A stretch of DNA of 64,000 nt from Flectonema sp. DT1601 (lineage: Eukaryota; Euglenozoa; Diplonemea; Diplonemida; Diplonemidae): positions 372,001-436,000 of the forward strand of contig OZ025799.1 in the NCBI GenBank assembly GCA_964019425.1, read 5' to 3'. The notes beneath the pieces were generated by a model. The model did not search any database. It had not been told where the DNA came from and saw only the letters and a program-made list of their open reading frames with translations. The position numbers were made by a program, and so were the translations under genes. Each line of letters begins with the position of its first letter. Position 1 is the stretch's first letter. Positions 1 to 9,700 of the stretch are shown in pieces.

Positions 1-569
1 TCTACTTCAGCGACAGATTCAGTTGGAGCGACTGGTTCTACTTGTGGTTCCTCATCCTCTTGGTCATCATCGTCATCACCTGCTCCTGTGATGAATCCGT
101 CAGGGAACATTTTATTAAAAGTTGATGATTTTGAATTAAATTCCTTGCTCTTCGACGTGAATACTTTCTTCTCCGAATCTGACAGTGCAGGATGTATTGC
201 TCCTTCTGTAGGAGTGTCCTCAACCATGAATGATAAAAGTCCTTTTAAGATTGTTGAAACTGACCAAGCAGGATTCCAAGTCTCCGGATGAAAATTCGAC
301 ATAGAAAGACACAGAGCTGTGTTCGTCTTAAATCGACCATTCGGAGTGAATATAACAATCTCAGGTGGTGCTAGTGGATAGTTTGATGGAAAACGAATCC
401 TTCCATGATACTCACCTCCCTCATAAGGAGTCTCCTCTGGTCCTTGTAATAAGTAATCCCATTCCAGGATATTTTTCTCGTTTATAGCAACGCATATCAG
501 TGGAGGAGGATCTTTATAAAAATTAAGGAGTTCCTTTCGAAGGCGAGTTGTCGCTGCTTTTTTTGCCAT
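1..569 (-). CDS. UBE2J2: Ubiquitin-conjugating enzyme E2 J2 / Ubc6-type (C-terminus beyond window)
   Basis: The frame opens at the ATG at 569-567 and is still open at the window edge, so the 3' part is missing. It reads as the UBC fold of the Ubc6/UBE2J2 class, which works at the ER membrane in ER-associated degradation. Visible marks are ILEWDY near residue 34, GPEETPYEGGEYHG, the TPNGRFKTNTALCLS block with the catalytic Cys at about residue 87, and FHPETWNPAWS right after it, which is diagnostic for this class. After the UBC domain comes an acidic linker (DDDDDQEDEE). The C-terminal membrane anchor expected for the family would lie outside the window. An acceptor-like CACATAG sits 16 nt before the ATG. 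Class assignment is firm; the full length is unknown. Confidence 0.93.
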   Translation of the reverse strand, partial: MAKKAATTRLRKELLNFYKDPPPLICVAINEKNILEWDYLLQGPEETPYEGGEYHGRIRFPSNYPLAPPEIVIFTPNGRFKTNTALCLSMSNFHPETWNPAWSVSTILKGLLSFMVEDTPTEGAIHPALSDSEKKVFTSKSKEFNSKSSTFNKMFPDGFITGAGDDDDDQEDEEPQVEPVAPTESVAEV

Positions 570-2447
570 TTTTAATTCAAGGTGACTATGTGAATGTGAT
601 AACAGAAGCTAACTCTTCAGAACGTAACAAAACAACAATCGCTTTCATTAAATTATGAAAATGAAATTTTTTGCGGATCAATGAAAATAGATAGACGGCG
701 ATTCGCTACGGATGATCAAATAAAACGCAACAAAAATATATAATTGAAAGATGAATCACGATTGAGACGAAAACGGGGAAGAGAACTGATAAAACATGGT
801 CTACCTACGCGTGTATATTTTTTTTCTCAAGAAGCAGCCATTCACCAAAAGACATTATTCTGATTTCCCTAATACGTGAATGCGAGAAGTCATAAACAGA
901 CTCCCCGAACACAATAAGGAAAACACACGTTTAAAAAGACAATAAATTATAAAGGCTTACGTTCAGCTCTCTTAATTTTCACACTCTCGAATGGGATTCT
1001 CCTGCGCAGATTTATATAAATCGAAATTCATATCACACGTCCTAGCTGTGCGAATTCAAAAATAATGATTGTCCTTTAGAACAACTCATCAACAAATAAA
1101 ACTATTCACAGAAGGTGAAACGGAGTTTCTTCTCAGACTCGATGATCATCGATGTAACAAAAAAAATGATAACCAAATAAACAGAACGGAAGAAGTAACC
1201 AAGTTCCTGCGTTAAGAAACTAAGTTGTCATTCTAGTGCTGAGGCATTCATTTTCAAAGCAAATGGCTTGGGTTCGTACTGCCACGAACGATACATTACA
1301 CGCGAACAATAGCAAGCCGATGAATAGGTTAGATAGGAAGAAAGGTATAGAAAGAAGGAAAACACATGCATGCAATACCTTTTTGTTAATTATTAACAAC
1401 AGTATTAATGGTTATCAGTCAATTACAAAAATTTCAATCAAATGCAAAAAAATTCGTAGGACAATAAACAAATAATGGTTGGTTTCGGGGCAATCTTTCA
1501 TTTTTTTTAATTAAAAAATCTTTCTTCGCGGAGCCCTATAGTTAGTCGCGAGCCCGGCATGCTGTCGAGCACCAGTTAAATAGAACTTCACGAGAATAAT
1601 CACCATCACTGTAAAAGTGATCGGATAATTTCAGCCAACTACATAAAATTGTGAAAAAAGATATCGTGATGTTATCTTCCCAAAACAAGTACCGAACTAA
1701 CTGAGGACGTGTGATCAACATTATTTTACACAAATAAAAACAAAAAAAATAAAACAAACTCGACATATCAAGTGCCGATGCGTCCTCTTCTTTTAAAGAG
1801 AGAGACAGTAAGATGTGACGTCGATGTCACATAATTCTCATATATAAAAAACCCACACAGCATATAACAAAAAGAGTGGGGAGCTTGGAGAAATAAATCA
1901 TGGTTAACATGCAACAACATTAGATATGAATCAGCATTACTGGATTCTGTCCACATAAAATTGCATGCTTCGAATTAACCATCAGAGAGGAAAAAAAATG
2001 CTGTCAAGTCAAATTGACCCGGGGACCACGGACTACAGGTTGGACATCCCATGCCCTGCAGGTCTTTACAGCTTGAAAATATTAACGGGAAACTTAATAA
2101 AATTATCTGAATCGGGGGTAGTAAAGGGGTAATTCGCAACCCACATAGCATACAACAAAGAGAGTAGGGAAGTTAGGAAATCGGATGAAACAGCTGACAG
2201 CCACGGCGAGTTGAGCAGGAAGTATAGTTATTGTAAGAAAGAACTATTTCTGAACAACAAAACATTAACAACTTCTAATCTTATCATATTTTGACAATTT
2301 GAGCAAGTAATGTCAGACAAAAACCGTGACGAATATTTACCCAACAGATAGGGTCTTCAAGATTTTAATGAGTCAATCAAATCTCTTAACCAAGTTACTC
2401 ATCTGCTTCAATGAAATTAACAAGAGACTCATTGATTAGCAGAGATG
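570..2447. other. Intergenic, 1.9 kb, no gene recognised
   Basis: Only short open frames occur, none with recognisable protein character. The stretch is AT-rich and contains one imperfect direct repeat (separate entry). I saw no tRNA or rRNA signature. Confidence 0.5.
1851..2181. repeat. Imperfect direct repeat of about 44 bp, two copies
   Basis: The segment at 1851-1894 (starting ACCCACACAGCATATAACAA) recurs with a handful of substitutions at about 2139-2181 (starting ACCCACATAGCATACAACAA). The two copies are in the same orientation and roughly 290 bp apart. Confidence 0.6.
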
Positions 2448-3269
2448 TTAATTTATACCACTGCGGGTTTGGAACACGTCGTTGTTTAGAGCTCGTTGTT
2501 GTTCTAAAGCACACCTGTCGGCGTAACTTTTATTCTCGTTTTCAATGATTTCTACTACCGAGTTCGCAAAGTGCTTACAATTACTCGAAGTTAGGGAATA
2601 AGGTTTATTAAGAAAAGTGTACACACTGCGAACAACTGATGAGAATGGCAACAAGAAGTTAAGAGTTACTTCTTTAACAATTCTGGGATTATTTCGTGTG
2701 TTTCCATTATTACGGCGACCAAGTAAAATGGCCAGCGGCTCGTCTTTACGAACGAGTATTCCTCGAGGTACCTTTTCCAGTGACATGAAGACCTGTTTCT
2801 TACCATTGTGACACAGAAAGATTATAAAATCGTGAGTAACAATTCCTCCTGTTAACACAATGTCACTAGAACAACGATAGAATTCAAGGACTGCTAGTTT
2901 TTCATAAGCATTGCTTTCTTCATCTGCCCATCGCTTATCTTTTTCGTAATTTATTTTGGCAGTGAAGACGTCCTGGTCTGCAGTTTCGCAGTAGTACCGA
3001 GATTCATCTGCAGTCATGCCAGGGCAATCTTTCATTAGGCTTTTTATGTTCTCTCTTTCTCTCGCATCAGCCCCCTTGTGTGGTATTTTTAAGGTCATCC
3101 CATCTAAATCCATAACTCTATGAAGTAATCCATTGTGTCTGGCAATCTCTGACTCCCTGACATCAAATTTCAAAGCCAACATTGTCAATGTGTCATAACT
3201 ATTACAAACATGGGTTACGAATTCCTCAGCACTACTGTTGCTGTGATTGCTTTCTGATTCTATCATCAT
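2448..3269 (-). CDS. LysM domain plus LRAT/NC-like domain protein
   Basis: This is a 273-residue single-exon protein. Residues about 17-62 look like a LysM module (VTHVCNSYDTL...LKIP), a fold that binds glycans in many families but is also found in intracellular eukaryotic proteins. Residues about 74-125 are charged, with a possible CUE/UBA-like helix set. The C-terminal half resembles the LRAT/NC (NlpC/P60-like) fold: His146 in VTHDFIIF and Cys231 in SSNCKHFANSVV match the His and Cys of the NCEHF-type thiol acyltransferase centre. No signal peptide or membrane segment is visible, although many LRAT relatives carry one. The start is a double Met (MMIESE). An acceptor-like CAATCAG lies about 58 nt upstream. 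LRAT-type activity is inferred, and the substrate is unknown. Confidence 0.7.
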   Translation of the reverse strand: MMIESESNHSNSSAEEFVTHVCNSYDTLTMLALKFDVRESEIARHNGLLHRVMDLDGMTLKIPHKGADARERENIKSLMKDCPGMTADESRYYCETADQDVFTAKINYEKDKRWADEESNAYEKLAVLEFYRCSSDIVLTGGIVTHDFIIFLCHNGKKQVFMSLEKVPRGILVRKDEPLAILLGRRNNGNTRNNPRIVKEVTLNFLLPFSSVVRSVYTFLNKPYSLTSSNCKHFANSVVEIIENENKSYADRCALEQQRALNNDVFQTRSGIN

Positions 3270-3817
3270 TTTGTTACAAGTGTTTTTGGATAATGTTTGT
3301 TAACTTATTACTTCATAGTATGGGCTGATTGGGAAAAAATAATTTTTTTTTTTAGTTAATAATCACATCCCCTCCGACATCACTGTCATAGCATCTAAAC
3401 TGAAAGGGAAGTAATCGGAGTAAAAAAAAAAAAATTACCAGAACAAAGTTATCCAATAGGCTAGGTTCGGATCCTCTCAGACAGACTCCAAGAAGTGTTA
3501 GAAACGAATAAAGAAAAAAAAACAGAAAAAAAAAAGTATGCTAGGTATAAGTCAAACAAGGAGTAAAGACAAGACGTCGAAATATGACACATTACAAATA
3601 TGGTGAGTGTGTGTTTTTTTCATTCCTCCAACTTTTAAAAAAAAGTGTAAAGGAAGCTACGAATAAAGTTTTTAGTCACCTAACAGTGAACATAACGATG
3701 ATGAGCGAATACATAATATAAATTAAAAAAAAAACCCCTGCTGATATAACCTCAATCAAAGTAAGACTTTGTTGCTAATAGGTAAATATTACATGCGCGG
3801 GCTGTTAATCAGAAATT
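3270..3817. other. Intergenic, 550 bp
   Basis: AT-rich with several poly-A/poly-T runs. It would hold the 5' leader of the LysM gene and the 3' end of the lipase gene, if transcription runs on the minus strand. No gene seen. Confidence 0.5.
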
Positions 3818-5764
3818 TTATTTTAATGAGTCTTTTGCGTCAACATCAGTTAATTGATCTTCATCTGAAGAATAAGTATTAGTAGATCCGATCCCAACAA
3901 CAACAGATGTCAATAAGTTAGAATCAATAGCTATCTCAGATGATACAGAAAGAGGATCATGTCCCCATGTCAGAAGAAATGTAGTTACAAACAATTGAAC
4001 TCTATGAGGCTCTTTAACTGCATCGAACGTACTTGATGCTTTTGTTAATACTCCAGCTACAGTTCTAATGGCTTTAGCAGCGCCAGATACCCAACTAGAT
4101 AGTAAGGTTTTCCTTTCAAAGAGAGGTATATTATGATTAACACCAGTCTGGTTGAACAGCTCTGCTAATTTTCTCAATATTTCAGTACTCTCATCGTTTA
4201 GTACTAGAGTCACGCGTTTGTCTGGACCAAGTTGAGGAAATTTCATAACGTGCGTATCAAAGCAACGCTCATAATCAACCCTCGTGATAGGTGGTCTTGG
4301 ATTAGAATTATTAATTAGATAACAGACTCCTGATATATTCTTCAGCGGCTGAAACGTAACTAAGACGTTGTTGAAATATTCGTGAAATGTGACAGGCGTT
4401 GCTTTCCTCCTTAGCAAGTCATCTTCCACTGAATTTTCACCCCAAAGCTGCTCCCATCTTCGAGCACCAGCGTAAAACTCCGAACACGGTGATGCAGTTT
4501 GATACACTCCAGTTGCTTCTCCCAAACGAAATTTTTTCATAGCAGCGTTGCCATCTGTTCTCATATTGTACACAAGGTTTTCATCGTAGTGATATTTTTG
4601 CATCGACTGTCTTTCCGAAGCTTCTTTTAAACACATAAAGTAAGGATACAAATAGTCTCTCGGTACCTTTTCCCCTTTAGAATTTCTAAATAGTTGTTTG
4701 TCGATGCTTGAGTTTCCGACAGCTGATTGGCTTCCAAATGATGTGTTTTGACTTGTTATAGAAAGAGTTCTGGGTTTGTAATTTGCTTTTGAAAATTCCA
4801 TTAGATTGCTTGAGACGAATGTCGCTGCTCCGAACGGAGGATGACAAAAGACGTCATGACTAAGAATTAAGACACAATAAACTGCACCGACTACCGACAG
4901 TGAAAGGTCGTCGTAATCTGAATCACCTCTATTTACTAATGTGATGAATTGATTATTAATCCAGTTCCTATTTACCTGACATGCCGTGTAGTAGAAATAT
5001 CCCATCGCACAAAATCCAATTTTCTTTAACAACGTTGGGACTCGATCACTCGGATGAAAAAACGAATGCAAACACGAACTCACACCCTTTTCCTCACAGA
5101 ACTTAACAAGAGTTTGACTCGCAAAGTACGGTGCTCCAAACGATAAAGCATGGAGATAGTCTTGTGGTATTTCTGATGAATTACATAGCAGCTCAATAAC
5201 CTTTATAAAAGCAATACATCCGCCAAGTGAATGTCCACACAGAACTGTTTTCTTTGAAGATCTAGCAGCAGTCAATACCCGACTTGCTATGAATTCTGTG
5301 TCATATTTCTGGGCTCTTGAATAAAATCCGCTGTGTAACTCACAACCTTGAGGAGCACCTTTTAATTGTTTATTTGTAACTTTAACATCAGACAACCAGT
5401 CATTGATGTGACGAGATCCTCTAAACGCAATGTATTGCGTATCTTCGTCTTCTGCAATCACCATTGGTGGTATCGAAGCATTTGTAGCAATAATTTCAAC
5501 TGATCCCTTTATCTGTACCAAATCATTCCAATGAGATGCGGCTTGTCGAAGTCTTCTCACAGCTCGTTGTGTAGTGTACATCTTGTCAGTTATTTTATAA
5601 CAGTGTTCGCTTAGGACTGCTGATGTTGTGATTCGTCTTCTCCATGTCATGGATTGAAGCATTTCACATTTATCATTTACAACATTGTAAGACTCAGCTA
5701 CACCAGCATCAATCTCTTCCCAGTCTTGTATCGCTGAGTCGTTTTCATTTTCACTGTCGTCCAT
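3818..5764 (-). CDS. Class-3 (alpha/beta-hydrolase) lipase
   Basis: This is a 648-residue single-exon protein with a lipase_3 core at residues about 85-320. The nucleophile motif is CGHSLGG with Ser179. The Asp is probably Asp240 in HPSDRVP, where the family has NPxDPVP, and the His is probably His303 or His308 in LSHDVFCHPPFG. FRGSRHINDW near 114-123 matches the oxyanion-side FRGT...DW motif. Such enzymes hydrolyse acylglycerols or phospholipids. No signal peptide is visible, so a cytosolic or membrane-associated role is likely. The C-terminal 330 residues have no domain I recognise. The start is supported by TTTTCAG ending 3 nt before the ATG. Family is clear, substrate is not. Confidence 0.85.
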   Translation of the reverse strand: MDDSENENDSAIQDWEEIDAGVAESYNVVNDKCEMLQSMTWRRRITTSAVLSEHCYKITDKMYTTQRAVRRLRQAASHWNDLVQIKGSVEIIATNASIPPMVIAEDEDTQYIAFRGSRHINDWLSDVKVTNKQLKGAPQGCELHSGFYSRAQKYDTEFIASRVLTAARSSKKTVLCGHSLGGCIAFIKVIELLCNSSEIPQDYLHALSFGAPYFASQTLVKFCEEKGVSSCLHSFFHPSDRVPTLLKKIGFCAMGYFYYTACQVNRNWINNQFITLVNRGDSDYDDLSLSVVGAVYCVLILSHDVFCHPPFGAATFVSSNLMEFSKANYKPRTLSITSQNTSFGSQSAVGNSSIDKQLFRNSKGEKVPRDYLYPYFMCLKEASERQSMQKYHYDENLVYNMRTDGNAAMKKFRLGEATGVYQTASPCSEFYAGARRWEQLWGENSVEDDLLRRKATPVTFHEYFNNVLVTFQPLKNISGVCYLINNSNPRPPITRVDYERCFDTHVMKFPQLGPDKRVTLVLNDESTEILRKLAELFNQTGVNHNIPLFERKTLLSSWVSGAAKAIRTVAGVLTKASSTFDAVKEPHRVQLFVTTFLLTWGHDPLSVSSEIAIDSNLLTSVVVGIGSTNTYSSDEDQLTDVDAKDSLK

Positions 5765-6093
5765 CGTCTGAAAAGTTTGAAAAAAATAGAAAATAATTTT
5801 AAAAAAAAAGAAAAACTAAATCAAGCACACCCTGCTTTTTTTTTTTTTTTTTTTTTTTATCAAAAAAAATAATCGTCCCCACAACAGTGGGGGTAGAAAG
5901 CCAATAAGACTTAACGTCATTCAAATAATTTTGGTTGGTTTTCTTTTAAATCCATAAACCACCATAGGTAATGTGCATCATTGAGTCAAAGATCACAATT
6001 ATACTCCGCGAGGCGATTGCAGTGATGAGGTTAGCAGGACAAACATCAGTCTTTCAACAGGTCAGATATGATCATTAACATTCACAACATGAA
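5765..6093. other. Intergenic, 330 bp
   Basis: Contains a poly-T run near 5837-5857 and the short leader of the lipase gene. No gene seen. Confidence 0.5.
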
Positions 6094-6519
6094 TTACGCA
6101 ACATTATCGATGCTGTAATCGAGATGCAGGTGTGCGATTTTTGCATACGCTGTAGTACATTTTTGAAATCCTTCCATCTCCTTATCGCAAACAGCGTTAT
6201 CAGTCGATTGCTTACAACGCATGTATGCGACCAACGGTAGAGGACAGTAGCAAGATGCTAACCAGGTCATGTGATTATGTGCGTGTGGTAAACAATGCTC
6301 TTGAAGAGCCTTTTGATCACCCGCATGTTTTTGAGAGCATCTTATATATTCTCTCTCATAGCCTCTGGCGATTGCGGAGGCTTTCTCAACCCGTTTTTCT
6401 TCATTCTTTACTAGTTCTTCCTTTGCAGTATTCCACCTTGAATTATTTTCCATTTCCTCCATCAAAGTCGTCAACGGGTGTTCTGTCGGAGGGAATTCAT
6501 GCGTGGAATCGACACTCAT
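6094..6519 (-). CDS. Small Cys-rich protein, CHCH-like
   Basis: This is a 141-residue single-exon protein with an acidic, helical N-terminal half (about 15-60). The C-terminal half carries cysteines in twin-spaced patterns: YIRC, EHC, SCYC, then RCKQSTDNAVC (C-x8-C) and CDKEMEGFQKC (C-x9-C). Paired Cx9C-type motifs are typical of small CHCH proteins imported into the mitochondrial intermembrane space, where they act in respiratory-chain assembly. The spacing here is not the perfect twin Cx9C, so the family call is tentative. The acceptor-like ACAACAG lies 19 nt before the ATG. The gene is well supported as coding; its function is not. Confidence 0.7.
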   Translation of the reverse strand: MSVDSTHEFPPTEHPLTTLMEEMENNSRWNTAKEELVKNEEKRVEKASAIARGYEREYIRCSQKHAGDQKALQEHCLPHAHNHMTWLASCYCPLPLVAYMRCKQSTDNAVCDKEMEGFQKCTTAYAKIAHLHLDYSIDNVA

Positions 6520-6745
6520 TGTGGTAGTTAAAATATGACTGTTGTGAAAAGATATTTAAGGGGAAGGGGAAAAAAAAGGAAAAGAAATATCTAGAAACAA
6601 CCTCAAGAGGGTAAAAAAACCACGACCTTTTATCCTCATTAAAGAATTATTTAATATGATTTGCAGTACAAGTGACAGCTAAAAAAGCCGACTTGAAAGT
6701 CGTGGTGATTATAAGAAGGTTTACTACACGATACCAATTACATGA

Positions 6746-9700
6746 CTAGGGGATGCTGACTCCAAAATATTGAGATAAGATTGCTGGGGTCAGGATAGAC
6801 ACGTTGCTTCCAGATTTTGAACCAGAGCGAGCATCATGAAGAACAGTTTCAATTGAGTTTTGAACAATAAATCGATGACAGACAACTTGCTTTGTTTGAG
6901 TAATTCGTTGACAACGACCAATCGCTTGTAATTCAAGCGAAGGATTCAAACATGGTTCCATTAAGAATACATGATTCGCTGTTGTTAAATTTAATCCACA
7001 AGAACCAGTACGAATTGTCAATAAGAAGGCAATACAACTTGATTTGATAGAGAAGTTAGTGAGGGCATTGCTACGTTGTTTCTGAGACATAGATCCAATA
7101 ATCTTCTCACTTTCAAAACCTATTTTTGATATCTCTCTCTCAATCGCTTTGATGGTCGCCTCAAACTGTGTGAAAATAACAAATTTGCAAGTCGGATCTT
7201 TCTTGCGAAGCTCAGTTATTCTTTTGATCATCGCATTCATTTTTGAGCTAATCGACTTTCTCTTTAACCATTTAAATAGCGTTTCAGCATCAGCATCAGC
7301 AGCAGGTTCCTCATCAAGATCAACATTAGCATCCTCAAGTGAGGGAACTGGCTCAGGTTCTGGTTCTGGTTCCGGTTCCTGTTCGGCGGCATCGACAAGA
7401 GTTAGACACTTCTGATCAACTTTTGCTCTGCAAAGAGGACATTCTCCACGGATATCAACAGTTGGGATGATACAAGGACCGCAGAATAAATGACCGCATT
7501 TAGTCAATCCAAGAACAGTTGATGACTCAAAACAGATTGGACACTCATAGTCACTTGGGTTTTGAAGTGTTTCAGTAACCTCAGTAATACGATTTGATGG
7601 TATTAAAGTTGGTAGCTTTTCAATTACTATCTTTGATGATTGTTGTGCACCTTCAGAAGGTTCGACTCTTGCATTCCAACCATAACTTCCTGATGCTCTA
7701 ACTCCATGGGCTGCTACTGTTGTTACTGTTGTTGCTGGAATGACATATTCCAAGCTAAACGGATTTCTAACCGTATTTGTGACATGCGATGTAAGTTGTC
7801 GAAGTCGCATTGCCGCGACAGTCCATTGTGCCCACCATCTGGGTGATCTTGGTGTCAGATACTTCAATTCGTCTGATAATTTCTGCTGTGCAGTATTATA
7901 AACCAATCGTTCTCTCTCAGATAATACAACATTAACAACCACATCAGAATGTTGTGATAGCTCTTCTAGAAATTTAGTTCCAGTGTCAGCATAGACTTGT
8001 CCAAATGTGTGACGAAGAGTTGTACTTTGCAGCCATCGGTTTAATTGTGTTTGTAGAACTAAAGACATATTATCGTTTGGTTTTATTCCATAGAGAGTTC
8101 TCGCAAGTCCCGATATTTTTGTATAATTAGTTTGTAATGGAGTACCTGATAACATCCATCTATTAGTACCTTTTAAGTTTACAGTTAGTCGAGATTGTGA
8201 TGAATCACTGTTAGTGAAATGACATTCATCAAATACAATTCGATTCCACCAAATATTTGTTATTGTTGATCGTGAGTCTGGTTCACATGATTTCTGTAAA
8301 CTGATAATATCATAATTAGTAACTACGAAATCCGCATCTTGCAACGGAAGACTATTTCTAGTAGCTACGGGAATACCAGAGTGATAATCAAAAATTAAAT
8401 ATTTGTGAGCATTTGGGAGTTTTGACCGAAGCTCATCACTCCATTGTCCTCTCAAACTGGCCTTCGTAATTATGAGAGTGCCACCAGTAAGCATTCCATG
8501 TCTGACTGATCTCCCATCATTGTTAATTTCTTGCACAGGTTCTTCAGTTTTTATTCTTTTGATATTTCCTTGGCTTTTGGGAGGATCTTTTCTTTTTATT
8601 CTTGATTCAGAATTTTTTAATTTCCTCCTCATTGATTTCTTCTGATATGTGAATAAAGGTGCCATTCGTTTCTCCGTATCTGAATCATCATCGCTGACAG
8701 TTGATATGTGTTTTTTTGATTGCGCTGCTTTTCCTTTTAGAGCACTTTTTGCAGCTAAAAAAAATCCTTTTTTTCTCAACTTACTGGGAACGTAGTCACC
8801 ATGAGCTCTAGGGCCGTTATGGTGTGATAAAGAAAGTATCATGATCGTCTTTCCCATTCCCATCTCGCTAGCTAGAATCCCACCTTTAATAGAGAAGGGT
8901 TTATCAGTGAAATCTCCATAGACGTCGCTGAAATAGTAAGTATCTGAGTCATCTGCAAATCGGATAGGACTGTACGATACAAGTGCTTTACTTTTATGAG
9001 TTTCTCTTTTGATCATCCAGTCAATAGCATGTTCTTGATAAGGTCTGAGGTTACAGTTATTCATACCAATATCATACTTCGACTTGTAATCTGAATTCAC
9101 GACAGCCACTGCTAAGTTAAGTGATAAATTATGATCTCTCTTAACTCCTTCCTCACGTTGACTGTCATGGTAGTACACCTTCTTAACAATTCTATCACGT
9201 TCAGGATGATTACGCAGTAAAGGATCTCTCCAATGTTGATTTCTAATAAGATGCTGTGTATTGCATGTTGTACACTCATGAGTTTTATTACCCAGATATC
9301 GAGCAGGAAGTTCACTATAACTAACAAATGGATGATTTTGATGATCTTTTGGCCTAACAGTCACCTTTCGACTTGGTGCAGTATGATCTTCAATATGAAC
9401 TCCACAGAGAGCACAATTCTCTACATTAGCACGAACATATTGATTAGATTGAGCACCACAAGCTCTATGTGATACTTGAGGCAATCCACAAGTAATACAA
9501 GGTCTGAGATACAAGGTCTCATTAGCAGTTTCTGCATTCAAAAAGTCGGATATGAAAGGTTCATATTTATGATACACTCCCATACTTGGATGGGGAGAGA
9601 GCTCGTTATAAACCAAACCGTACAGTTTACCTAAAACAATATTCATAAGCTGCCTAGCTCCTAAGTCGCTACTGTTATAAAGCCTGCTGGGATCATAAAA

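Noticed and set aside
1528-1575. GC-rich patch near 1550 considered as a tRNA fragment
   Set aside because: No cloverleaf pairing, anticodon arm or T-loop consensus could be drawn.
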